A stretch of DNA of 64,000 nt from Athalassotoga saccharophila (lineage in GTDB: Bacteria; Thermotogota; Thermotogae; Mesoaciditogales; Mesoaciditogaceae). Location of the stretch: positions 1,760,708 to 1,824,707 of the forward strand of contig NZ_AP019551.1 of NCBI RefSeq assembly GCF_009936215.1. The letters run 5' to 3'. This document shows, one piece after another, positions 43,717-51,305 of this stretch (its first letter is position 1; every line of letters starts with the position of its first letter). Both the position numbers and the translations under genes were made by a program. The notes under the pieces were generated by a model, which worked only from the letters and a program-made list of their open reading frames with translations, ran no database searches and was not told where the DNA came from.

Positions 43717-44890
43717 TTTTGTCCTCCAAGCATAAATTCAAAATATCCTCAAATCTCTCTCTCTTTCTTATAAGGATAAGTTTCTCTCCATCAAAGGCCA
43801 CCTCGGCCGGCCTTAGAGAAAGGTTGTAATTTGATGCCATCGAGTATCCGTAAGATCCGACATCATGTATGACCGCAAGATCTCCGGGGCGTGGGGTCCT
43901 TATTTTTCTCGATCTTGCAAAGATATCTCCGCTTTCGCAGATCCTTCCTCCTATGTCTGATATCATCTCTTCGCCATCATTTAAGATTTCTATCTCATGG
44001 TAAGCATCGTAAAGAGAGGGTCTTATCAGATCTGCCATAGAGGCATCGAGTATCACAAAATTTTTGTAAGGATTCCTCTTTACCTCTGTAACTTTCGAGA
44101 TCAAGTAACCCGCAGATGCAGTTATGAACCTTCCAAGTTCGAAATAGATGGGCACGTTAAAATTCGACAGCAATGGAACGATCTTTTTTTTGTATCCTGC
44201 GAGATCCATCTCCGTTCCATCTTTTTTGTAATCTATGCCCCACCCTCCGCCGACATTCAAAAATTCGAGTTTTATTCCCTGTGATTTTACAAATCTCTCT
44301 ATCGATGAAAAGGCTTCAATGAATGGATCTATCTTTGTTATCTGCGATCCTATATGGCAGTGAAGACCTGCCAGCCTTAAATTGGAAGGCAAAGTTTTTA
44401 TAACTTCCTTTGCCGTCTCAAAGTCCATTCCAAATTTGTTCTCTTTCAATCCCGTCGATATATGAGGATGGGTCTTTGGATCTACGTCCGGATTTATCCT
44501 TAAGGCGATTCTCGCGTTTTTATTTCCAAATTTGGCGATTTCTTCTTTTGAATCGACATTTATACACAAAGGGTTTTGCGCAATGTAAAACTCGAGATCT
44601 TCCATACTTTTTCCATTTCCATTTACTATTATCTCTTCGGGTCTAAATCTTGCAAAACGAGCCATTTTGTACTCATTGATCGAAACCACATCGGCACCGA
44701 TACCGTAAGAATGAATGAACCTCAAAAGGTAAGGATTCGAATTTGCCTTCATCGCAAAGAAGATCTTAAAATCAAGAGAATTTAAGGTGTCCTGTGCTAA
44801 CTTTATTCTTCTTTGCATTTCACCGAGATCGTAAAGATAAAGCGGCGTACCGTATTCACGGGCGGCCCGAAAAAAAATATCTCTATTCAT
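43703..44890 (-). CDS. lysA: Diaminopimelate decarboxylase
   Basis: PLP-dependent fold type III enzyme (395 aa) making lysine from meso-diaminopimelate. It begins AAREYGTPLYLYD; the PLP lysine is in KIFFAMKANSNP (about residue 47). GLHCHIGSQI, the glycine loop VGGGWGIDY, and GRICESGDIFA with the substrate-contact Cys complete the signature. It overlaps rdgB by 8 bases and ptb by 14. No lysine-responsive leader is seen because the gene lies mid-operon. Confidence 0.95.
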   Translation of the reverse strand: MNRDIFFRAAREYGTPLYLYDLGEMQRRIKLAQDTLNSLDFKIFFAMKANSNPYLLRFIHSYGIGADVVSINEYKMARFARFRPEEIIVNGNGKSMEDLEFYIAQNPLCINVDSKEEIAKFGNKNARIALRINPDVDPKTHPHISTGLKENKFGMDFETAKEVIKTLPSNLRLAGLHCHIGSQITKIDPFIEAFSSIERFVKSQGIKLEFLNVGGGWGIDYKKDGTEMDLAGYKKKIVPLLSNFNVPIYFELGRFITASAGYLISKVTEVKRNPYKNFVILDASMADLIRPSLYDAYHEIEILNDGEEMISDIGGRICESGDIFARSRKIRTPRPGDLAVIHDVGSYGYSMASNYNLSLRPAEVAFDGEKLILIRKRERFEDILNLCLEDKNENF

Positions 44891-45446
44891 ATTTTATCCC
44901 TCTAAGAAATTCATATAATTTCCTGAAAGCCTTTGATCTATGGCTTATCATATCTTTTTGAGAAGATGGCATTTCACCGAATGTTTTGTCAAATCCTTCG
45001 GGAATGAAGATGGGATCATACCCGAACCCTCCGTTACCACGGATGGAAAAGGCTATACTTCCCTCAACAACACCTTTAAAAATATGCGGGGTGCCATCGT
45101 AATAGACGGCAACACATACAAACCTTGATCCTCTCTTCTCGATCGGTATGTCTTTCATCATCTCAAGAATTTTAGAATTTTTAGTGAAGTAATCTGCCCC
45201 TTCCATGAATCTCGCCGAATGTACACCCGGAAAATTGTCAAGCGCGTATATCTCAAGTCCAGAATCGTCTGCCACGGCCGGACCATAAAGTTCATAGGCA
45301 GTCTTAGCCTTCTTTACGGCATTTTCCTCGAAGGTTTTTCCATCTTCCTCTACCTTTAAATCCTTCGGTATCCATTCGATATCATTGATAATCGATGATA
45401 TCTCTTTTATCTTATTCGGATTGGAAGTCGAGAGTATTAACTTCAC
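44883..45446 (-). CDS. rdgB: XTP/dITP pyrophosphatase (RdgB/HAM1)
   Basis: House-cleaning nucleotide pyrophosphatase that removes deaminated purine NTPs, 187 aa. Motifs: STSNPNKIKEI (residues 6-16), the DDSGLEI acidic loop (about 70) with GVHSARFMEG, GNGGFGYDPIFIPEG and SHRSKAFRKL. Overlaps the Lon-like gene by 4 bases and lysA by 8. Confidence 0.96.
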   Translation of the reverse strand: MKLILSTSNPNKIKEISSIINDIEWIPKDLKVEEDGKTFEENAVKKAKTAYELYGPAVADDSGLEIYALDNFPGVHSARFMEGADYFTKNSKILEMMKDIPIEKRGSRFVCVAVYYDGTPHIFKGVVEGSIAFSIRGNGGFGYDPIFIPEGFDKTFGEMPSSQKDMISHRSKAFRKLYEFLRGIKYE

Positions 45447-47863
45447 TCTTCATCTTCTCCATCGTCAATAGATCCGCGATCCATCATCTTTCTCGATTTT
45501 TGCCTGCTTGTCTTTTTTCTCTTTGGAGATTTTTTCTCTTCCATCTTTGAAATTCTCTCTATCTCTCTGACGACAAGGTAATTAACGCTGTCTTTTTCGT
45601 AATTCATTCTTCTGTCCAGTTTTCCGGCCTTTTTGCCCATTGCCACCTCTATGGCCTCGTCGACATTCGTGACAGTCCATATATGGAACTTTCCTTCTTT
45701 AATCGCTTCGATGACCTCGGAATCGAGTACAAGATCGTTGACATTTTGGGCAGGAATTATGACTCCTTGATCTCCCGTAAGACCCTTTTCCTTGCATACC
45801 TTGAAAAATCCTTCTATTTTGTAAGGAACACCCCCAACGGGTTGAACCTCACCATTTTGGTTTATAGATCCGGTTACGGCCAAAGATTGTTTTATTGGCA
45901 CCTTTGAAATGGCCGAAATGATCGCAAGAGTTTCGGCAACGGACGCACTGTCTCCTTCTATTGTAGAATAGGTCTGCTCAAAACTCACCGTCGCGGCAAA
46001 GGATAGTGGATGCTTGGTTGTGTATTTGGCATTTAAATAATTCGAAATTATGAGTACTGCCTTTGTGAAGATCTTTCCTGACATGTTAGATTCTCTCTGT
46101 ATGTCTATGACTCCCGTATCGCTTAGATGGGTCTTCGCGGTTATCCTTACCGGCATTCCAAATGGATAATCTCCTCCCTCTATCACGGTAAGGCCATTTA
46201 TCTGACCGACCTTTTCTCCCGAGGTATCTATCATTATCTCGTTGTTTTTGAAATACTCCAACATCTTATCGGCCTCGAGAGAGAGCCTTCTTCTCATGGA
46301 TTCAAGTGTACGAATAACGCTTTCCGCGTCTATCATTTGCTTGTTCATATTTCTCGCCGTCTGGTCACTTTCGACGAGTAAAGAGATTATCTTGTTCGCC
46401 TGAGTCGAAACCTTCGTCTTCTTTTCGATAAGCCTCATTCCGTACTTTATTATCTCTCTTATTCCGCTCTCATCGACATGGAGCAAATGTCTTTTATCGA
46501 TGACAGACTTCAAAAGTTGGAGATAATAATCGATGCCGTTTTTTGAAAGATCAAGTTCCCAGTCGAATGGCGCTTTTATCTTAAAAAACTTTCTGAAATC
46601 TGCATCATACATGTAAAGCAGATCGTATATCCACGGTTCACCAACCATTATTATCTTTACGTTGGCCGGTATAGGTTGTGGGTTCAAAGTTACCGTTATT
46701 CCGTAGCCAAGATATTCCTGAATATTTTCTATCTTAAGCATACCGCTGTTTATGAGTCTCTTCGTTGCGTCCCACGATAATTCGGACCTGAAAAGGTCTT
46801 CGGCGTTGAGTATCATGAACCCTCCGTTGGCTCTGTGAAAGGCCCCCGGTCTTATGAATTTGAAATCGGTCTGGAGCGTTCCCATCGTCGCGTAATATTC
46901 AATCTTCCCAAACAGGTTCGCGTAGGTTGGATTCAACTCCTCTACAACCGGCGCTCCCTTGGTCTGGGAATTGTCTATGACTATATTCACATCGTATCTC
47001 GATAAGAACTTTTCCTTGTCCTGATCACTTCTTAAAAGATCGAGGTTGTCGAGAATATCATTTTTTACGGATTTTAGAAATTCAATTGCATTTTCATTGT
47101 CGGAAAATTGATCGCCCATTTCCTCAAAAATCGGATCGATCGCAAATTTTGCTATCTCTTCGTCGAGTTTGTCTATTTTGTCCTTGAATTCATTGTCCAA
47201 GAGTCTTGATTTGTGAAGGGTGCCATCTATGAGTTTTTTCAATTTTATAACATTCTCTTCGTAAAACTTTTTCTGATCCGCGGTCAAATTTTCAAACTCT
47301 TCTTGGCTTAAAGGTTTACCGTTGGCAATCGGTATGGTCATAATACCGGTTGGACCAACCTGAACTGAAAATCCGAGTTCCAAAGATTTTTTGTTCAAAT
47401 TGTCCCAGAGTTCTTTTCTTTTGGAAGCATATCTGCTTTCTATCTCGCTTTTTTTCTTTGAATAATCGTTGCTGTCAAATGCCCTCTTTAACGCTTCCAG
47501 GATCTCTTTTTTCATTTTCGACATCGCGTTTTTGAATATCTGGGCCTCGCCCGGATTGAAGGAAAGCGCTATCGGCGCGAAAGGATTGGAAAAGTTGTAG
47601 ACATAAACCCAGTCCTTTGGAACTGGCATTTGAGACACGATCTGGTTCAAAAATTCGCGGATAAATGTGTGGCGTCCGCTACCCGTCGGTCCTGAAACAA
47701 AGATGTTGTAATTTTTGTTGTCCAAATTTATGGCATTCTTCAAAGACTCGTAGGCTCTTATTTGATGATCGAATTTTGCTTCTATCTTAACTTCTTCGGT
47801 GGACTTTGGCAATTTGAAATTTGAAAAATTTATTTCTACCTCGTCGGCTTTAAGTTCTTTCAC
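45443..47863 (-). CDS. Lon-like ATP-dependent protease (COG1067 type)
   Basis: An 806-aa soluble AAA+ protease of the Lon-related (LonB-like) type. The ATPase Walker A is FVSGPTGSGRHTF (about residues 53-65), and a long coiled-coil insert follows. Walker B and sensor regions include GGFMILNAEDLFR and KIIMVGEPWIYDLLY. The C-terminal S16 protease domain carries the catalytic Ser in EGDSASVAET (about 662) and the Lys in VGGVPYKIEGFF (about 705). The tail is Lys/Arg-rich, then acidic. I start at GTG 47863, seven bases after AAGGAGG; the frame is open further upstream through the tRNA gene but that cannot be protein-coding. It heads the eight-gene run and lies only 40 bases after the tRNA terminator. 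Confidence 0.92.
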   Translation of the reverse strand: MKELKADEVEINFSNFKLPKSTEEVKIEAKFDHQIRAYESLKNAINLDNKNYNIFVSGPTGSGRHTFIREFLNQIVSQMPVPKDWVYVYNFSNPFAPIALSFNPGEAQIFKNAMSKMKKEILEALKRAFDSNDYSKKKSEIESRYASKRKELWDNLNKKSLELGFSVQVGPTGIMTIPIANGKPLSQEEFENLTADQKKFYEENVIKLKKLIDGTLHKSRLLDNEFKDKIDKLDEEIAKFAIDPIFEEMGDQFSDNENAIEFLKSVKNDILDNLDLLRSDQDKEKFLSRYDVNIVIDNSQTKGAPVVEELNPTYANLFGKIEYYATMGTLQTDFKFIRPGAFHRANGGFMILNAEDLFRSELSWDATKRLINSGMLKIENIQEYLGYGITVTLNPQPIPANVKIIMVGEPWIYDLLYMYDADFRKFFKIKAPFDWELDLSKNGIDYYLQLLKSVIDKRHLLHVDESGIREIIKYGMRLIEKKTKVSTQANKIISLLVESDQTARNMNKQMIDAESVIRTLESMRRRLSLEADKMLEYFKNNEIMIDTSGEKVGQINGLTVIEGGDYPFGMPVRITAKTHLSDTGVIDIQRESNMSGKIFTKAVLIISNYLNAKYTTKHPLSFAATVSFEQTYSTIEGDSASVAETLAIISAISKVPIKQSLAVTGSINQNGEVQPVGGVPYKIEGFFKVCKEKGLTGDQGVIIPAQNVNDLVLDSEVIEAIKEGKFHIWTVTNVDEAIEVAMGKKAGKLDRRMNYEKDSVNYLVVREIERISKMEEKKSPKRKKTSRQKSRKMMDRGSIDDGEDEE

Positions 47864-47902
47864 GTCATCGCCTCCTTGAAAAAAGTTTATCATAAAACCA
47901 TT

Positions 47903-47929
47903 CGAAAAAAAATAGCCGGTTACCCGGCC
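47903..47929 (-). terminator. Terminator between tRNA-Gln and Lon-like gene
   Basis: On the minus strand GCCGG (47928-47924), loop GTAA, CCGGC (47919-47915), then TATTTTTTTT. The stem is short (5-6 pairs), so readthrough into the protease operon is likely; no separate strong promoter fits into the 40 bases before that start. Confidence 0.8.
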
Positions 47930-47931
47930 TT

Positions 47932-48005
47932 TGGTTGGGAGAGGAGGATTCGAACCTCCACCGGCGGATCCAGAGTCCGCAGTCCTACCGTTAGACGATC
48001 TCCCA
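47932..48005 (-). tRNA. trnQ: tRNA-Gln (anticodon CTG), CCA encoded
   Basis: Complete cloverleaf on the minus strand: acceptor TGGGAGA/TCTCCCA, D arm with GTC/GAC stem around TAACGGTAG, anticodon stem GCGGA/TCCGC with loop CTCTGGA (anticodon CTG, reads CAG), variable CGGT, T arm GGAGG-TTCGAAT-CCTCC, discriminator A and genomic CCA. The U1-A72 pair is typical of bacterial tRNA-Gln. Confidence 0.97.
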
Positions 48006-48021
48006 GTGCAAACACGAAAAT

Positions 48022-48050
48022 ATTCTATCACAGATTTAAAAACATTTCAA
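48022..48050 (-). promoter_or_regulatory. Promoter of tRNA-Gln
   Basis: On the minus strand TTGAAA (complement of 48045-48050), 17-base spacer, TAGAAT (complement of 48022-48027). Transcription would begin near 48015, about ten bases before the mature tRNA. Confidence 0.8.
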
Positions 48051-48060
48051 GAGGAATAAG

Positions 48061-48095
48061 ATAGCACGTATCATGTGGCAGGTAGCACGTAGAAA
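48061..48095 (+). repeat. GTAGCAC-type heptamer array, copy 3
   Basis: Units atagcac, gtatcat, gtggcag, gtagcac, gtagaaa, followed by an A-rich stretch with attgaaaatcg that echoes the sequence after copy 2. It lies between the divergent tRNA-Gln and galE promoters. Confidence 0.78.
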
Positions 48096-48158
48096 GATTA
48101 AAAAATTGAAAATCGAAGATCATCGCCCCTTGCCGATCAACGTTTCATGAGAAAATCG

Positions 48159-48167
48159 TGATATAAT
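48159..48167 (+). promoter_or_regulatory. Extended -10 promoter of galE run
   Basis: TGATATAAT about 30 bases before the ATG, with no clear -35. Identical to the elements at era and the asparagine synthetase leader. Confidence 0.65.
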
Positions 48168-48197
48168 TTTTTTGAGAAAATCGCGGAGGTAAAAACC

Positions 48198-49130
48198 ATG
48201 TCTGAAAAAATTTTGGTCACAGGCGGAGCAGGTTTTATAGGATCGAATATCGTCGATGAATTATTGAATATGGGCTATTCCGTGACGGTTATCGATGATC
48301 TTTCAAGTGGGACAATGGAAAACATTTCCAAAAGTGTGAAATTTTATCAATGCGACGTTCGGGACCGTCAATCTTTAGAGAAGGTTTTCGAGAATGAGCG
48401 CCTGGAATACGTGATCCACACGGCTGCACAGATATCAGTTTCAAAATCCGTAAGAGAGCCACTCTACGACGCGCAGGTTAACATCATAGGAATTATAAAC
48501 TTGCTTGATCTATCCGTGAAATATGAAATAAGAAAGTTTGTCTTCTCTTCCTCGGGAGGGGTAATGTACGGAGAAAATCCAAAAATCTATCCAACGCCTG
48601 AAAGTGTGTGCCCTGACCCAATCTCTCCTTACGGGATAGCAAAACTCGCGTCCGAGAAATATTTGAAATTTTATTCAAAAGAATTTGGATTGAGATTCAC
48701 ATCTCTAAGATACGGCAACGTTTACGGACCCAGGCAAAATCCCGACGGGGAGGCTGGCGTTATAGCGATATTTGCAAAGAAAATGCTTAAAAACGAGCCG
48801 GTAAAGATAAATGGCGATGGAGAATACATAAGAGATTACGTATACGTAAAAGATGTCGTGAATGCCAATTTAAAATCTTTGAATGCCGGTGATGGAGAGG
48901 TTTTAAATATAGGAACGGGAACGGGAAAAAGCGTTAACGACGTCTTTAGAGTTCTCAAGGAAAGAATAGGTTACAAACTCGATCCCATCTACGGTCCACC
49001 GAGGCCGGGAGATCTGAGAAAAAGTATTTTAGACAATTCAAGGGCAAAAGAGATTCTCAAGTGGGAGCCGATGTACGACTTTGAAAGGGGAATATCAGAG
49101 ACCGTTTCTTACTTTGAAGGAAGGAAATAA
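48198..49130 (+). CDS. galE: NAD-dependent epimerase, UDP-glucose 4-epimerase-like
   Basis: Extended short-chain dehydrogenase of 310 aa. The NAD loop is VTGGAGFIGSNIVDEL (residues 7-22), and the catalytic Tyr/Lys are in SPYGIAKLASEKY (about 144-156) after the SSGGVMYG serine. The C-terminal half has RYGNVYGPRQNP, VNIGDGEYIRDYVYVKD-like and GPPRPGDLRKS motifs of sugar-nucleotide epimerases. UDP-glucose/galactose is the best guess; a GlcNAc or uronate substrate is possible. GGAGGT precedes the ATG. It starts a plus-strand run continuing to the window end. Confidence 0.9.
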   Translation: MSEKILVTGGAGFIGSNIVDELLNMGYSVTVIDDLSSGTMENISKSVKFYQCDVRDRQSLEKVFENERLEYVIHTAAQISVSKSVREPLYDAQVNIIGIINLLDLSVKYEIRKFVFSSSGGVMYGENPKIYPTPESVCPDPISPYGIAKLASEKYLKFYSKEFGLRFTSLRYGNVYGPRQNPDGEAGVIAIFAKKMLKNEPVKINGDGEYIRDYVYVKDVVNANLKSLNAGDGEVLNIGTGTGKSVNDVFRVLKERIGYKLDPIYGPPRPGDLRKSILDNSRAKEILKWEPMYDFERGISETVSYFEGRK

Positions 49131-49131
49131 T

Positions 49132-50427
49132 TTGCAGGGAAGTTTATGGGAAGATGAGCCGCTTGCTATAAAAGTAAGGCCTAAAACGCTTGAAGAGTTC
49201 ATAGGACAGAAAGATATTCTCTCCGACGGTATGCCGTTGAGGGAGGCGATTCTCAACGACAAACTCTACAGCGCCATTCTGTACGGACCCCCCGGAAGCG
49301 GCAAAACTTCTCTTGCCGAGATAATAAAACACTACACGAAAAAACCATTCAAACATATAAGCGCCGCAAATCAAGGGGTCGGAGATTTGAAACCTATCAT
49401 AGAAGAAGCGAGTGAGTTATTCAGTAGAACCGGCAATCCAACTATACTCTTTGTCGATGAAATTCACAGGTTCAACAAATCACAGCAGGATACACTTTTG
49501 CAGTCCGTCGAATCTGGATCGATTATACTCATAGGCGCTACAACGGAAAATCCGAGTTTTGAAATAAATCCGGCTCTTCTTTCGAGATGTCGTGTCTTTG
49601 TTTTCAAACCTTTTTCAAAAGAAGATATAATCGAAATAATAAAAAGGGCCATAAAGGGTGAAGAAATTCGATTTGATTCTGAATCGATGGAGATGATAGC
49701 ACAGTTAAGTGGAGGAGATGCAAGAACGGCCCTTAACATGGTCCAAGAAGCGCTTGTGTGGGCAAAAAACAGGAAGATAGACTCTATCTCTTCATCTCAG
49801 ATAGAATCCGTACTTCAAAGAACTATTCCAAGATACAGAAAGCGCGCAGACGAACATTACGACTTTATCTCGGCGCTCCACAAAAGTATGCGTGGAAGCG
49901 ACCCGGACGCGGCCGTATATTACCTCGCAAGAATGTTAGAGGCAGGCGAAGATCCGCTATACATAGCGAGAAGGGTTGTAAGGTTTGCGTCCGAGGACAT
50001 AGGCCTTGCGGATCCTAAAGCATTGAGCATAGCGATAGATGCGTATCAGGCCTCCCACTTTATAGGAATGCCAGAATGTACAACTGCTCTTGCCGAGGCA
50101 GTTATATATTGTGCAGTGGCACCGAAAAGTAACGCGGTCTACGTTGCCTACACAAAGGCCGCCAACGAGGCGCGGAACAATCCTTTTGAAGAGGTACCGT
50201 TAAAGATAAGAAATGCTCCAACTGCTTTTATGAAAGAAATGGGATACTCGAAAGATTACGTCTATCCACACGATGTTGAAGGCGCTTTTCTCGTCGAAAA
50301 TTACATGCCAGAAAGGCTAAAGGGACATGTTTTCTACAATCCAACAAACAGAGGCCTCGAATCAAAGATAAAAGAGAAACTTCAAAATCTGTGGAAGGGA
50401 TTTAAAAGATGGGAGGAAAAAAATTGA
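49132..50427 (+). CDS. rarA: Replication-associated recombination protein A
   Basis: AAA+ ATPase of the RarA/MgsA/WRNIP1 family, 431 aa, acting at stalled forks. It begins PLAIKVRPKTLEEFIGQ, then Walker A YGPPGSGKTSLAEII (about residues 45-59), Walker B ILFVDEIHRFNKSQQD, sensor IGATTENPSFEINPALLSRC in parts, and the C-terminal tetramer domain (RGSDPDAAVYYLARMLEAGEDP-type segment, PPKSNAVY-like APKSNAVY). The TTG at 49132 follows AAGGAAGG and directly succeeds the galE stop; the frame extends further up only as overlap with galE. Confidence 0.95.
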   Translation: MQGSLWEDEPLAIKVRPKTLEEFIGQKDILSDGMPLREAILNDKLYSAILYGPPGSGKTSLAEIIKHYTKKPFKHISAANQGVGDLKPIIEEASELFSRTGNPTILFVDEIHRFNKSQQDTLLQSVESGSIILIGATTENPSFEINPALLSRCRVFVFKPFSKEDIIEIIKRAIKGEEIRFDSESMEMIAQLSGGDARTALNMVQEALVWAKNRKIDSISSSQIESVLQRTIPRYRKRADEHYDFISALHKSMRGSDPDAAVYYLARMLEAGEDPLYIARRVVRFASEDIGLADPKALSIAIDAYQASHFIGMPECTTALAEAVIYCAVAPKSNAVYVAYTKAANEARNNPFEEVPLKIRNAPTAFMKEMGYSKDYVYPHDVEGAFLVENYMPERLKGHVFYNPTNRGLESKIKEKLQNLWKGFKRWEEKN

Positions 50428-51305
50428 AGAAGGTACTCTTTTGGTCTATATTGATTGCCGTCATCGTCGCCCTTTATTTTTTTCTCAGAGACACGTTTTC
50501 CGGGCATCTTATTCTCGATCCTTACCTTATAAATACGTCCTTTCTTCACGTTAAATGGTATGGCGTCATAATAGGTTCTTCCGTCATCGTGGCATATTTA
50601 ATCGCTCGAAGTCAGTTGCTGCACGAAGGCGTCAAAGAGGATGAATTCATAATCGCAATGGTTGTAACTATTCCCTTTGCGGTAATAGGTGGAAGGCTTT
50701 TTTATGTGGCCTTTACATGGAACGAATACTTCAAATATCACGTAAATCAGATACTCGAACCATGGACAGGCGGTATGGCAATCTTTGGAGCCTTAATCGG
50801 GATGTTCTTTGGGGGATGGCTTTACCTCAGATTAAACAGGAAGGCTTCTTTCACATACCTTCAGGCAATGGATGCCGTCGCAATGGTCTTGCCATTTGCC
50901 CAAGGAATGGGAAGGTGGGGAAATTTCTTCAATCACGAAGCCTATGGGGTCCCGACTAACCTACCATGGAAGATGTACGTTCCGCCCGATTACAGAATGC
51001 CGGGATATGGACAGTACGCATTCTTCACGCCCACATTTTTGTATGAGGCAATAGGAGATTTTTTGATATTTTACATACTCTATAAATTCACAAAGAAATA
51101 CAGAACGAAGTACGGTCAGACCTTTGCGCTTTATCTCATACTTTATCCAACCCTGAGGATATTCGTCGAATCTTTAAGATTAGATAGTCTGTGGTTTTAT
51201 TCTTTAAGAATAGATCAGGTTGTGCCGGTGATATTCATAATATCCGGAGGCCTGATCTTTGGATATCTAAAAAGGAAAGAGTCATTGGCCGGAGGCTCTC
51301 GATGA
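50424..51305 (+). CDS. lgt: Prolipoprotein diacylglyceryl transferase
   Basis: Seven-span membrane enzyme that attaches diacylglycerol to the lipobox cysteine of prolipoproteins. The Lgt signature GRWGNFFNHEAYG is clear (about residues 155-167), with ISFxxxHVKWYG-type N-terminal pattern (FLHVKWYGVIIG), GGRLFYV and the later FLYEAIGDF. The TTG at 50424 is six bases after GGGAGG and overlaps the rarA stop (TTGA); an ATG at 50409 is in frame but has no spaced ribosome site. Its C-terminus overlaps polA by 4 bases. Confidence 0.95.
   Translation: MKKVLFWSILIAVIVALYFFLRDTFSGHLILDPYLINTSFLHVKWYGVIIGSSVIVAYLIARSQLLHEGVKEDEFIIAMVVTIPFAVIGGRLFYVAFTWNEYFKYHVNQILEPWTGGMAIFGALIGMFFGGWLYLRLNRKASFTYLQAMDAVAMVLPFAQGMGRWGNFFNHEAYGVPTNLPWKMYVPPDYRMPGYGQYAFFTPTFLYEAIGDFLIFYILYKFTKKYRTKYGQTFALYLILYPTLRIFVESLRLDSLWFYSLRIDQVVPVIFIISGGLIFGYLKRKESLAGGSR

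Noticed and set aside
47864-48031. Upstream extension of the Lon-like protease reading frame
   Set aside because: The extension runs through the complete tRNA-Gln and its terminator, and the strong ribosome site with GTG at 47863 explains the true start.
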